Origin: Curtobacterium sp. TC1
GTDB taxonomy: Bacteria; Actinomycetota; Actinomycetes; Actinomycetales; Microbacteriaceae
Reading direction: 5' to 3'
Assembly (NCBI RefSeq): GCF_019844075.1
Contig: NZ_CP081962.1
Location: forward strand, 62,001 to 126,000
Length of the DNA: 64,000 bases
Made by a program: the position numbers and the translations under genes. The notes under the pieces were generated by a model, which was given only the letters and a program-made list of their open reading frames with translations, ran no database searches and was not told where the DNA came from. Below, piece by piece: positions 40,556 to 49,650 of this stretch; the first letter of the stretch is position 1; each line of letters begins with the position of its first letter.

Positions 40556-40900
40556 ATGGCGCAGAAAGTCACCACTCACCTGGTCGATGACCTCACCGGC
40601 GACACCATCGAGGAAGGCAAGGGGCGCACGGTGTCCTTCTCCTTCGACGGCGGGCACTACGAGATCGATCTCACCGACGACAACGCTGACGCGCTCCGCG
40701 AAACGCTCTCTGACTACGTCGCTGCCGCGCGGAAGGTCAGCGGCCGCGCCGGGCGTACCAGTTCCGGGGGCGCATCGAAGCGTGGGAACTCGGAAGAGCT
40801 CGCGAAGATCCGCGAGTGGGCCAACGCGAACGGCCACGAGGTCTCCTCCCGCGGCCGCATCAGCCAGGCCGTCCGCGAGGCGTACGACGCCGCACACTGA
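40556..40900 (+). CDS. lsr2: Lsr2 nucleoid-associated protein, copy 2
   Basis: A 114-residue Lsr2, about 85 percent identical to copy 1 by eye: MAQKVTTHLVDDLTGDTIEE, VSFSFDGGHYEIDLTDDNAD, AKIREWANANGHEVSSRGRI, SQAVREAYDAAH. The middle linker has two extra residues. Identical role as copy 1. It is followed by a palindromic terminator and the 23-bp island motif. Confidence 0.9.
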   Translation: MAQKVTTHLVDDLTGDTIEEGKGRTVSFSFDGGHYEIDLTDDNADALRETLSDYVAAARKVSGRAGRTSSGGASKRGNSEELAKIREWANANGHEVSSRGRISQAVREAYDAAH

Positions 40901-40920
40901 CGCGACTCCCCCACGAGAAG

Positions 40921-40948
40921 AGCCGGCTGCCCTCGAGGGCAGCCGGCT
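40921..40948 (+). terminator. terminator after lsr2 copy 2
   Basis: A perfect 28-base palindrome of two 14-bp arms (AGCCGGCTGCCCTC and its complement), followed by TCTTCTC. Confidence 0.65.
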
Positions 40949-40960
40949 CTTCTCATCGAG

Positions 40961-40983
40961 GCCGATACGGCGGTTTTATGTCA
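40961..40983. repeat. island motif, copy B (after lsr2 copy 2)
   Basis: GCCGATACGGCGG followed by TTTTATGTCA; one base different from copy A. Confidence 0.6.
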
Positions 40984-41009
40984 AGTGGCGATCCCGCTCG
41001 GTAACGGCA

Positions 41010-42065
41010 TCAGCGTGGCGCCATCCCGAGGAGCGAGCCCGCTTCGTCGAGGGCGGTCACGCGTGAGGATTGCACGCTCCAGAACAAGCCTTGCGCTGTG
41101 CTGATCTCCAGCCGACCGTATTGCACGACGGGAAGGGCGGGGTTGTTCTTGAAGCGCCGGTCCGGGCCGCCCTTGACGTTGACGTACTGCCAGGTCTCGC
41201 CGATGAGCTGTGTGTCTTTCGGCACGTGTCCCGGCTGTTCAACGAAGCGGGTCACTGACCGCCGTACGGTCAGATGCCGGTAGGCCACGTCCGAGTAGCG
41301 CTTGCCGGTGCCCACGAGAAGCCGGTCCGGCAGGAAGTAGAGCGTCTCGCTCCCCGCCCGGACGGTCGGGATGTCGATGTTCGTGGCGAGATACCTCGGC
41401 TGCTGAATGCGTGCCTCAGCGGAGACTCGTTGGACGATGGAGCCGACGCCAGCGTTCACCTTGTGTTGGTACGTGGTCTGGACTTGGCCCGACTGGACGG
41501 TTCGCCAGAGCTTGGCGCTGCTCGAAGTGGCATCCCATGAGGTGACGAACCGGTCGAACCAACGAGCTGCGTTGTCCTCGAGATCGTAGAAGAGAACGAC
41601 GTTCTTCCGGAGCCCGTCACGAAGGAACAGCCACCAGCAGCCCGGGATAGCGAGTGCCCAGACGATGAGTCCCCACGGCATGAGCACTGCCCCGATCCCG
41701 AAGGCGGCAATCGCAGCGATCCAGCCCCAGCGCGGTCGTCGTGCAGCATCGTTGAGCTGCTGCACGATGTCGTCGCCGCCGGTCGGCCGGAGCTCGAGCG
41801 CAGATAAGCCGCTGGTGTCATCCATGAGGACTTCAGCTGGGTTCCACGGCACGGACGCCACTGGCGGTGTCTGGACACTGGGTCTGCTTCGCGCGGGCTT
41901 CGATGAGAGATACATCACGCCGCTGGAACCGACCCGTACGTAGTTCCCGCGGGGCCCTGCGCCGATGCGAAGCCCTGGCACCCCCGCGCTAACACCGATA
42001 CCTGACTTCGACAGGTTGAACCGCAGCGGCCCAGCTTTCACACTCGTGCGGATCGAGATCCCCAT
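41010..42065 (-). CDS. DUF4236 protein with membrane segment (351 aa)
   Basis: N-terminal DUF4236 signature: MGISIRTSVKAGPLRFNLSK, SGIGVSAGVPGLRIGAGPRG. Then a Pro/Ser linker, two adjacent hydrophobic helices (WGWIAAIAAFGIGAVLMPWG, LIVWALAIPGCWWLFLRDGL, about 115-155), and a 200-residue domain beginning VVLFYDLEDNAARWFDRFVT that includes TLYFLPDRLLVGTGKRYSDV. DUF4236 proteins are widespread, sometimes in defence contexts, with unknown mechanism. Strong start ATG at 42065. Confidence 0.75.
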   Translation of the reverse strand: MGISIRTSVKAGPLRFNLSKSGIGVSAGVPGLRIGAGPRGNYVRVGSSGVMYLSSKPARSRPSVQTPPVASVPWNPAEVLMDDTSGLSALELRPTGGDDIVQQLNDAARRPRWGWIAAIAAFGIGAVLMPWGLIVWALAIPGCWWLFLRDGLRKNVVLFYDLEDNAARWFDRFVTSWDATSSSAKLWRTVQSGQVQTTYQHKVNAGVGSIVQRVSAEARIQQPRYLATNIDIPTVRAGSETLYFLPDRLLVGTGKRYSDVAYRHLTVRRSVTRFVEQPGHVPKDTQLIGETWQYVNVKGGPDRRFKNNPALPVVQYGRLEISTAQGLFWSVQSSRVTALDEAGSLLGMAPR

Positions 42066-42232
42066 GTGCCCCTCCTTTGGGTCTCGCTCATGATGCAGTG
42101 CCGAGAGCTCACGACGCGAGTGCTCGAGCATGTTCCGACGTCGTTGGCGCACCGCTCACCCCCGATCTGGGGGAAAGCGTTGAGCTGGGCAGCCCCGCAG
42201 ACTTGTGCGGTCCTCATCTCCAGGGAGCCGCA

Positions 42233-43030
<798 letters not shown>

Positions 43031-43169
43031 TTCGAATCTCGACGGAACACGCTCCCACGCCGATCCGCAAAACGAAACAGGCCACGGGCTCCCGCCGCCG
43101 CCATCGGGAGCCAGCCGTAGCATTCGAGCAAGCTCACGCTTGTGAGCGCTGATGGCAAAGGAGCCAATC

Positions 43170-43316
43170 ATGCGAGTTGCCGCGTACCACTCGACGAACG
43201 AGTCGGATCCTGACGTCCACCACGTGGACAATGACTGCCCTGTAGGCCGACAAATCCCGTCCTACAACAGGGAGCCCGGAACAAACGGCTGGCGCCGCTG
43301 CGAACGCTGCGAGTAG
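43170..43316 (+). CDS. small Cys/His protein (48 aa)
   Basis: MRVAAYHSTNESDPDVHHVD, NDCPVGRQIPSYNREPGTNG, WRRCERCE. Excellent Shine-Dalgarno (aaaggagccaatc). An H...NDC and a terminal C-X2-C give a possible zinc site, a layout seen in small actinobacterial proteins. Function unknown. Confidence 0.5.
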   Translation: MRVAAYHSTNESDPDVHHVDNDCPVGRQIPSYNREPGTNGWRRCERCE

Positions 43317-43488
43317 CAGCTGCCCTGGGTACAGGTGAGACCTCGCCTGCACCCAGAGGCTCTCGCAAAGACCGGCTTCTGGCGTGACGCACCGCGGGAC
43401 ACCCTCGCCCTTCCGCACGGAGCCGAATAGCGATCGCGAGGCAGCGAACTCCGGCAGCTCTAGAGCGTCCGACGGCTCCGGGAGACCA

Positions 43489-43511
43489 GCCGATACCGCG
43501 CTCTTATGTCA
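43489..43511. repeat. island motif, copy C
   Basis: GCCGATACCGCGC followed by TCTTATGTCA. It lies directly before the coupling-protein relic and not after an lsr2 copy. Confidence 0.5.
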
Positions 43512-43544
43512 GTTTAAGGTTCTAAGGACTCAAGGGCCGCCTCA

Positions 43545-43876
43545 GTGCTCGAATTGCTCGAAGGAGCGAGCGCACCCGGCGTGCGCCGGTTCGACGTCGA
43601 TGCATTCGTGCAGTCAAATAATCTGCTCGAGCTGCTGTCGAAGGACGACGTGGGCTCCGCCGGCGCGCTGCTGACCACGCTCATCGGTGCCATCTGCAAG
43701 TCCGGGAACAACAGGCGCAGCGCACCGCGCGCGGCCGGCTGACAGTGCCCGTCGTGACCGAGCTGGACAAATGCGCGAACATCGTACGGTGGCCGGAGCT
43801 GCCGTCCGGGTACTCGTTCTACAGCTCGCTCGGCATGCCGATCAACACGTACTTCCAGTCGCGCTGCGAACGCTGA
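43545..43876 (+). pseudogene. relic of a TraG/VirD4-like type IV coupling protein
   Basis: Two frames: FDVDAFVQSNNLLELLSKDD with GSAGALLTTLIGAICKSG, then after a frameshift RLTVPVVTELDKCANIVRWP, ELPSGYSFYSSLGMPINTYF, QSRCER. In intact homologues this is the segment around the Walker B motif: L-DE-AN-RWPELP-LYS-GSRGI-QS. Only about 110 of 500-600 residues remain and the DE is replaced. The coupling protein normally hands the relaxosome to the secretion channel; its decay suggests this transfer module is dead. Confidence 0.6.
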
Positions 43877-43933
43877 TCGAGCAGGACGACCCGGCGCCGA
43901 CCGCGGCTCCGCACGAGGTGCAGGCGGGCGCTC

Positions 43934-44455
43934 GTGGCTGACATCGAGGGCTTCGACCCCGCGAGAATGGACGACGCGGCCGCGGAGCTCACCGATCCCG
44001 AGCTCACGGACCCGGAACTCGCCGGCGAGGACGACGAGGACGTGGGGCAGGTGAGTATGCGTGCGGTGCTCCTCGATTGGGTAACGGCGCACTTCGCCGG
44101 CGTCGAGTACGTGCACACCGACGAGCGGGCTCCCTGTTGCCCGGAGTGGTGGAAGCGCCCCGAGGTGGTGTCCCGACTCTGAGCGCTCTGGCAAGCCCAG
44201 GAGCAGGCCGAAGCGGATGCTGCCGACGACCTGTCAGCGCCGTCTGACTGGTCGTTGTCGCACTGGGACCGTCGCGCGGCGGTCCTGTTCGACTCCAGCC
44301 GCGGACCGTTCCGCAAGTGCGACCGGTGGCTCGAACACCTGCACAGCAGCGACGGCCTGCACGAGCAGCCCGTGCCGGTCGACTTCCCCCACACAGCTGG
44401 CATTCCCTCCAGTGAGCGCCGCAAGGAGTCCCCGCGCCCTACGATGACCACATGA
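43934..44455 (+). pseudogene. DUF4913 protein, interrupted by a stop codon
   Basis: Acidic N-terminus (MADIEGFDPARMDDAAAELT), then HFAGVEYVHTDERAPCCPEW, WKRPEVVSRL, an in-frame TGA (44180-44182), and in the same frame ALWQAQEQAEADAADDLSAP, LSHWDRRAAVLFDSSRGPFR, KCDRWLEHL. The CPEWW..PEV..RL.ALW.AQE and W-DH-L-GPF-C order is diagnostic of DUF4913, a small protein encoded beside coupling proteins on actinobacterial conjugative elements. The last codons overlap the next start (ATGA). Confidence 0.65.
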
Positions 44456-45924
44456 GCCGTACTCGCGTTGAGGAAGTGTTCAAGACTTCCGGCATCCCAA
44501 CCCATACCTTCGTCCCCCCGGCGGCCTTCCCGAGGCTCAAAGTTGCACTTCGCACCCCGGGACGGGGTGTCATCGTCGAGGGGCCATCCGGAATCGGGAA
44601 GTCGACCGCGATCGACAAGGCCCTTCGAGAGCTTGAGATGGACGCGAATGTCACACGTCTCTCAGCACGCGAGCCCACTGACGTTGAGTATCTAGAGGCC
44701 CTGCCCGACCTCGGCAAGTTTGGTACCGTGGTAATCGACGACTTTCACCGCCTAGAGGAATCGGTCAAGGGGCGCATTGCCGACCTACTGAAGGTGACAG
44801 CGGACGCCGAGGACGAGCAGCGTAAGCTCGTCATTATCGGTATCAATGACGCTGGAAAATCCCTCATTGACACTGCCCCAGATCTGACAAATCGACTTGA
44901 AGTGGTCCGATTCGAAATCGAACTTCCTCAAAAAATTCAGGAGCTTGTAGAGGCAGGGGAGGGTGCTCTAAATATTACCCTCGCCGCCAAATCCCTAATT
45001 GTGGAACGCTCTCGCGGCAGTTTCTACATCGCTCAGCTTTTGTGCATGAACGCCTGCATTCAAGCCAATGTGCTCGAACGTCCGGTTTCACGTAAAGCCG
45101 TAAACACGCCTTATGCGGCGGTGCAACGACAGGTTGTGGAACGTCAGAGGGACCGATTTGGGGACGCGGTTCGAAGCTTCGCCCGCGGCACACGGTTCCG
45201 CCCCGGCGGGCGGGCACCATACCTGCACATTCTCCGATGGCTTGCGGAGTCGGATGCGTGGAGCATTTCGATCGAAGACGAAATGAGGCATCACCCAACC
45301 GAAAAAGCCAGCGTCTTCCTCGTCCTCGATCGCGGATACCTTGCTAGCCAGGTCAGCTCACCAGAGATCAGCAGGCTTCTCCACTTCAACGAGCATGGTT
45401 CCATTCTGTCCGTCGAGGACCCAATGCTGACCTTTTACCTGCGATCCATATCATGGCCAGACTTTGTGCGCGAAGTCGGTTTCGCTAAAGTCGACTACGA
45501 AGAGACGTACGACATCGCCTTGTCGTTTGCCGGAGAAGATCGCGCTTACGCTGATGCTCTACGCGACGGCTTGGAGGATCTCGGACATACAGTCTTTTAC
45601 GATATGGCCGAGCAGCACCGCTTCCTCGGGGAAGACATTGAAGCCTTCCTTGCGCCCATTTACGCCTCAAATTCAAGGTATGTGGTTGTGGTACTCGGCG
45701 AAATGTACGGGCGCAAGCGATGGACGCTATTCGAGGCGAGCAATTACAAAAGTCGAATTGATGAAGGGCAAGTAATCCCTGTTTGGTCCACGCGGGTTGC
45801 GGCAAGCCCATTCGACTCCACGCGAGACAGGGGCGGTCTCGACTTTGATCCTGATAAGGAAGCACTCCCCCAGGCTTTACAACACGCCGGGGTGATTTCA
45901 AAAAAGCTCGGCCTGATGGACTAG
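44452..45924 (+). CDS. STAND-like ATPase fused to a C-terminal TIR domain
   Basis: A 490-residue protein of lower GC than its neighbours. NTPase part: Walker A VEGPSGIGKSTAIDKALREL (about 43-60), Walker B GTVVIDDFHRLEES (about 91-104), a helical lid region, and a winged-helix-like part (YLHILRWLAESDAWSISIED). TIR domain from about residue 350: YDIALSFAGEDRAYADALRD, GHTVFYDMAEQHRFLGEDIE, SRYVVVVLGEMYGRKRWTLF then EASNYKSR, which carries the catalytic glutamate after W. TIR effectors hydrolyse NAD+ or make signalling nucleotides after an NTPase sensor detects phage. Flanked by an lsr2 relic, consistent with silenced AT-rich cargo. Confidence 0.8.
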   Translation: MSRTRVEEVFKTSGIPTHTFVPPAAFPRLKVALRTPGRGVIVEGPSGIGKSTAIDKALRELEMDANVTRLSAREPTDVEYLEALPDLGKFGTVVIDDFHRLEESVKGRIADLLKVTADAEDEQRKLVIIGINDAGKSLIDTAPDLTNRLEVVRFEIELPQKIQELVEAGEGALNITLAAKSLIVERSRGSFYIAQLLCMNACIQANVLERPVSRKAVNTPYAAVQRQVVERQRDRFGDAVRSFARGTRFRPGGRAPYLHILRWLAESDAWSISIEDEMRHHPTEKASVFLVLDRGYLASQVSSPEISRLLHFNEHGSILSVEDPMLTFYLRSISWPDFVREVGFAKVDYEETYDIALSFAGEDRAYADALRDGLEDLGHTVFYDMAEQHRFLGEDIEAFLAPIYASNSRYVVVVLGEMYGRKRWTLFEASNYKSRIDEGQVIPVWSTRVAASPFDSTRDRGGLDFDPDKEALPQALQHAGVISKKLGLMD

Positions 45925-45948
45925 TTCGGAATCAGCGGGCCCGCGGCG

Positions 45949-46137
45949 GTGGAAACGGTTCACTTCTCGTTCGACGGCAGTCACTACGAGATTGACCTGT
46001 CCGACAACGCCTAGCAGCTCCGCGAAGCGTTCTCCGACTGCATCGCCGCAGCTCGCAAGACCGGCAACCGCAGCGGCCGCGCATCCTCTGGCAGCGCCCC
46101 GAAGCGTGGCAACTCCGATAAACTCGCCAAGATCCAC
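45949..46137 (+). pseudogene. decayed third lsr2 copy
   Basis: VETVHFSFDGSHYEIDLSDN, then an in-frame TAG, then QLREAFSDCIAAARKTGNRS and APKRGNSDKLAKIH match Lsr2 from its middle strand to the linker. The first 25 residues and most of the DNA-binding end are gone. The gene's terminator hairpin (46157-46184, built on CGGCCGGTCACC) and the island motif survive after it. Confidence 0.75.
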
Positions 46138-46194
46138 TCCCCCACACGCAGCAACGGCCGGTCACCCCTCGGGTGCCCGGCCGCTGGTGTTTGC

Positions 46195-46217
46195 GCCGAT
46201 GATGGCGCCTTATTTCA
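46195..46217. repeat. island motif, copy D (after lsr2 relic)
   Basis: GCCGATGATGGCG followed by CCTTATTTCA: the most diverged full-length copy. Its place after an lsr2 terminator matches copies A and B. Confidence 0.45.
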
Positions 46218-46254
46218 GGACCACTCGGCCGCGGAAGCTCTGCGCTCCTTGAAC

Positions 46255-46533
46255 CTAAGCCAGTGCGTTGGCGCGGCGCAGGGCCAACACGTACTCTCGA
46301 GCTTGTTCGCGATCGCTATCGCGCTCTTGCTCGGTGAGGTCGGCGTACGCTGTCGTGGCCTGGTTTCTCCATCGGTCGACTAGGTGAGCGGGGATACGCA
46401 GGCTCCCGTCATCGAGCTGATCGCACTGACTGTGTAGATATTCCTGCCAATGCGCCCATCGTTCGTGCTCCACTGCGGCAATGGCCTCTAACGCAGCTGT
46501 CGTCTGCAAGAATTGGTCTGTCGAACCCGTCAT
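46255..46533 (-). CDS. RyR-like domain protein, third gene of the TIR-caspase operon (92 aa)
   Basis: [40 protein letters not shown], then SLRIPAHLVDRWRNQATTAY, ADLTEQERDSDREQAREYVL. The H-E-R-W helix, the P-X-LV segment and the L-X-E-X-E-R-D-X-D-R-X-X-A-R helix fit the prokaryotic RyR domain, which is predicted to bind nucleotide-derived ligands in immune systems. Its start overlaps the caspase stop by one base (TGATG), so it is translated with it. As a small stand-alone domain it could sense, sequester or transport the TIR signal; this is inference. Confidence 0.6.
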   Translation of the reverse strand: MTGSTDQFLQTTAALEAIAAVEHERWAHWQEYLHSQCDQLDDGSLRIPAHLVDRWRNQATTAYADLTEQERDSDREQAREYVLALRRANALA

Positions 46534-47525
46534 CAGATTAACCCCTTATGCACGAGGTTCCAGTAGTGCTCGCCAAGGACTGTAAGTTCACAAGCAGTAC
46601 TATTCATTGCGGCGAAATACATTGCCGAAGCATTTACCGGGCGGACTAGATTCACCTTCACATAGTTCTGTAGCACCCTGAAGGTCGCATTGTTGACCGG
46701 GTCGGGCTCGGGAATCGCTGGATCAGCAGCTTGTTCGGCGGACCGGTCAGGTTCGTACGACGGATCCAGCGGTAGCTGGTAATCCGGCTCCGGGAATATC
46801 TCGACCAGACGGTGAAGCTCGCCGAGGGAGATCGGTGGCGTCGCCTTCCTCAATGAAACGAAGGTTTTTACATTTGTCTTGAAGACCGGTCGTTGTTGCC
46901 AGGGGCCTAGAGATTGATCGATGTGCGCGTAAACACTTCCTGGGGTGATGTCCCCAACCAGGTTCGCTGCCGCACCGTTCAGAGCGTCGATGAGGAGGCC
47001 TGTGAACACACCGGACCCGCCCAACTCCATTGCGTACTGCTCCGCGGTTGATGCAGCCAGGATCGTGACGCCATTGTGAATCTGCGCTTGCCCGGCTGCT
47101 GCGGTGTTCGCCGCCGCCGCCCCACTGTGGCAGCTGTCGAGGACGATCACCTTGTTGGTCGCCGGAGACCTGCTTGCGAAGGTCACCACGTCCGCGAGAG
47201 CCACGCCGTCGTCACCGGATGCGGCGTCGCTGGTGCAGAGATATCCACCTGTGTCCTCAAGGAAACCGTGGCCTGAAAAGTAGAAGAGCGCGATTTCTGC
47301 GTCGTCCTCGAAGAGTTGACGGACCGCATCCTTCAGATCCCCTCGACTGATCGCCGTCTCTGCGTTAGTGGCCGTTATGAGCCGAGGGTTTGTGAAGTTC
47401 TTCGTGCCATCAGCGTGATGCTCGAGAACGCCTTCAACGTCATGCGCGTCGTTGACGCATCCGCGAAGGCTCTGTAGATGCTCGTAGTGATCGACTCCAA
47501 CGACTAGAGCCTTCCGCATGCCCAT
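46533..47525 (-). CDS. caspase-like protease of a type IV Thoeris system
   Basis: A 330-residue protein. Peptidase C14 domain in residues 1-200: [45 protein letters not shown] with catalytic His86, and [16 protein letters not shown] with catalytic Cys132. The C-terminal 110 residues ([36 protein letters not shown]) are a separate domain, probably the signal sensor. In type IV Thoeris a TIR protein makes an NAD-derived cyclic nucleotide that activates such a caspase, which then kills the infected cell. TGATG overlaps on both sides show a three-gene translational unit. Confidence 0.8.
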   Translation of the reverse strand: MGMRKALVVGVDHYEHLQSLRGCVNDAHDVEGVLEHHADGTKNFTNPRLITATNAETAISRGDLKDAVRQLFEDDAEIALFYFSGHGFLEDTGGYLCTSDAASGDDGVALADVVTFASRSPATNKVIVLDSCHSGAAAANTAAAGQAQIHNGVTILAASTAEQYAMELGGSGVFTGLLIDALNGAAANLVGDITPGSVYAHIDQSLGPWQQRPVFKTNVKTFVSLRKATPPISLGELHRLVEIFPEPDYQLPLDPSYEPDRSAEQAADPAIPEPDPVNNATFRVLQNYVKVNLVRPVNASAMYFAAMNSTACELTVLGEHYWNLVHKGLI

Positions 47526-47896
47526 CAGAGCGAATCGATGAAGTCGCTGATATTCTTGTCGCTCCAAGTCTTGGTGGAGACGCCCGCAATCGTCGCCCGG
47601 TCATCCGTGTACGCCCAGATGCCCAGAATCGGCTTACCTTCCTCCTTGGCGCAGGCGATTTCCCACTTCTGCCCTGTCGAAGCAGCGGAGTTCTTGCTCA
47701 CAAGAACGATCACACCATCCGAGCGACGGATGCGCGTCCGCACCTTGCTCTGCCAGTCGGAGTCGTAAGCCTCCTTGACTGACATGTCAATGAACTCGTA
47801 AGGGGCTCGAGGGGACAGCGACTGCCCCTTGAGGAAGTCACGCTGGCGCTCGTCCTCGATCGCGAACGCTACAAATACGGTCTTCGTACTGGTCAT
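47525..47896 (-). CDS. ThsB-like TIR protein of a type IV Thoeris system
   Basis: A 123-residue single-domain TIR-like protein: [60 protein letters not shown], then [20 protein letters not shown]. This is the MTH538/ThsB form, with the active-site glutamate Glu79 in [11 protein letters not shown]. ThsB proteins detect infection and convert NAD+ to a cyclic ADP-ribose-type messenger. First gene of the operon TIR-caspase-RyR; Shine-Dalgarno ggagcccc before ATG. Confidence 0.8.
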   Translation of the reverse strand: MTSTKTVFVAFAIEDERQRDFLKGQSLSPRAPYEFIDMSVKEAYDSDWQSKVRTRIRRSDGVIVLVSKNSAASTGQKWEIACAKEEGKPILGIWAYTDDRATIAGVSTKTWSDKNISDFIDSL

Positions 47897-48001
47897 TTGG
47901 GGCTCCTTTGCTCCGAGGTGGGTTTGATCACGAGTCTACCGACAAGACCCGACATCGGAGGCCTATGCTCGACGAGCAGGACTGCTCAGAAGGAGATGCG
48001 A

Positions 48002-48676
48002 GTGACGCTACCTGAGTCCATGTTTGGCGTTGTGGCCTTGGTCGCCCTGGTGATTCCGGGCGTCGTGTTCGCCGGAGTGCGATCCTGGCTCCGCGGCTTC
48101 AAATGGTCCGATCAGACGGCCTCGACGAGAATCCTCGACGCGCTCTTGGTGAGCGTCGTCCTCGATGCTGTCTATCTGTGGCTCTTCGGGAAGCTGCTCG
48201 TGCCCTTCCTCGCGAACCCTAGGCCTGAACTCGCTGCTCACCCTGCTCAAGCGGGGTTCTTGGCCACGCTACTCGGCGTCATCATTCCAGCGGCCCTAGC
48301 GCTCGGATGGCACGCGGATGTGGCCTGGCGCCCGTTGCGGTGGCACTGGTGGCCGTCTTGGATCCGGTTTCCTCGGCGTCGAACCGCGCACGAGAGCACG
48401 CCAACAGCTTGGGACAAGGCGGCGCCTCGCAAGACGGACGTTTGGGTGAAAGTGCTCTTGCCCAGCGGTGAACGTGTCGCTGGCTGGGTCAGTGGTGAGA
48501 GCTTCGTGTCGACCTACCCGCACTCTCGCGACATCTACATTCAAGAGCAGTTCGCCGTCGACGAGAGCGGCACCATTGGCGAACGTCTGGAGAACACGGC
48601 GGGTGTCTGGCTCAGCATCCCCGACGGGGCGATAGTTGAATGGCTCTACCCCAACAGTGAGGACGAATCCGCATGA
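48002..48676 (+). CDS. DUF6338 membrane protein (224 aa)
   Basis: Starts GTG (VTLPESMFGVVALVALVIPG) six bases after aaggag. N-terminal helix FGVVALVALVIPGVVFAGVR, two further membrane helices (about 45-66, 80-100), then a cytoplasmic domain of 100 residues: KTDVWVKVLLPSGERVAGWV, SGESFVSTYPHSRDIYIQEQ, WLSIPDGAIVEWLYP. This P-G-X-X-F...Y...G-X-S-X-YP-RD-Y pattern is DUF6338, found in many bacteria often near toxins and defence genes. Coupled by ATGA to a 52-residue gene, and divergent from the Thoeris operon. Confidence 0.7.
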   Translation: MTLPESMFGVVALVALVIPGVVFAGVRSWLRGFKWSDQTASTRILDALLVSVVLDAVYLWLFGKLLVPFLANPRPELAAHPAQAGFLATLLGVIIPAALALGWHADVAWRPLRWHWWPSWIRFPRRRTAHESTPTAWDKAAPRKTDVWVKVLLPSGERVAGWVSGESFVSTYPHSRDIYIQEQFAVDESGTIGERLENTAGVWLSIPDGAIVEWLYPNSEDESA

Positions 48677-48831
48677 ACGACCGACAGCCGAATCACGATC
48701 ACGTCACCGAGGGTGCCATCACCAGGGGCGCCGCTCCCACAGGCAACCGCCCGGCGCCCACCCGGGCCCCACAGACACCCTCCGGGGTTTACGTTCCTCC
48801 GAAGCCGTCCAACGACCAGCCGCGCAACTAG
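48673..48831 (+). CDS. small Pro-rich protein coupled to DUF6338 (52 aa)
   Basis: MNDRQPNHDHVTEGAITRGA, PTGNRPAPTRAPQTPSGVYV, PPKPSNDQPRN. Disordered, Pro/Arg-rich; start overlaps the DUF6338 stop by four bases. Likely a small partner of that membrane protein, since this tail-like gene is conserved only by position here. No family recognised. Confidence 0.5.
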   Translation: MNDRQPNHDHVTEGAITRGAAPTGNRPAPTRAPQTPSGVYVPPKPSNDQPRN

Positions 48832-48874
48832 CAACGAGCGGCAGAAGCACGCATCCCTCTCTAGGTCGCCGAGA

Positions 48875-48895
48875 TCGGATACGGCGGTACTGTCA
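48875..48895. repeat. island motif, copy E (before the resolvase)
   Basis: TCGGATACGGCGGTACTGTC then A: two bases shorter than copy A. It lies about 120 bases upstream of the broken resolvase gene, the usual place of a res site. Confidence 0.5.
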
Positions 48896-49013
48896 GCGTG
48901 ATCGCTGCCTCTCTGGGGTATACCCCAGCGCTACGGCCACGCTGCTGTTCGTTTCGCGTAGTTCTAGGGTGCCGTTCCGCTCTTTTGCCACAGGAGTGTG
49001 CGAGGGTCTAGGA

Positions 49014-49647
49014 GTGGTGCAACGCAAGACGCAGACCGTCGCCTACGTTCGGGTGAGCTCAATCGATCAGAACCTCGACCGACAGCTCTAGGCCATCGGC
49101 GACGTCGACCGACTGTTCGAAGAGAAGATCTCCGGCGGCTCCCGCACCGACCGAACCGCGCTGCTCGACTGCATCGGATACGTCCGCGACGGCGACCCCG
49201 TCCGATTCGCATCGATGGACCGGCTCGCCCGCTCCCTCGGTGACCTGCGGAACATCGTCGACGAGATCACCGCCAAGGGCGCATCGGTCGAGTTCGTCAA
49301 AGAGCAGCAGACCTACAGCCGCGACACCGACGACGCCATCGGCCGGCTCATGCTCAACCCTCGGCGCCTTCGCCGAGTTCGAACGCACCCTCATCCGCGA
49401 ACGCCAACGCGAAGGGATTCGTATCGCCAAGGCCGCCGGCAAGTACAAGGGCCGCTCGCGAAAACTCACCGACGGCCAAATCACCGAAGCACGCCGACTC
49501 ATCAGCACCGGTGTCCCCAAGACCACTGTCGCCCGTCAGCTCAGCGTCGACCGCACGACGCTCTATCGGATGCTCGCTACCTCCACCGCACTCTCCCCCG
49601 CGACGCCCACTGCTGAGCACCCCGAGGGGAAGCGCGAAACCGTGTAG
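49014..49647 (+). pseudogene. serine resolvase/invertase, broken by a stop and a frameshift
   Basis: TQTVAYVRVSSIDQNLDRQL (catalytic Ser in RVSS), an in-frame TAG (49089-49091) in place of the usual Glu, AIGDVDRLFEEKISGGSRTD, then RFASMDRLARSLGDLRNIVD and DDAIGRLMLN; the end LGAFAEFERTLIRERQREGI, then the HTH VPKTTVARQLSVDRTTLYRM, is one frame over. Full-length family size is about 205 residues. Small resolvases of this type recombine res sites of Tn3-like elements or invert DNA. It probably once acted on the motif family in this island. Confidence 0.8.
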
Positions 49648-49650
49648 CGT

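Noticed and set aside
43514..44194. A 226-codon minus-strand frame over the conjugation relics
   Set aside because: Plus-strand relics of a coupling protein and DUF4913 explain the sequence; the minus-strand frame is their shadow.
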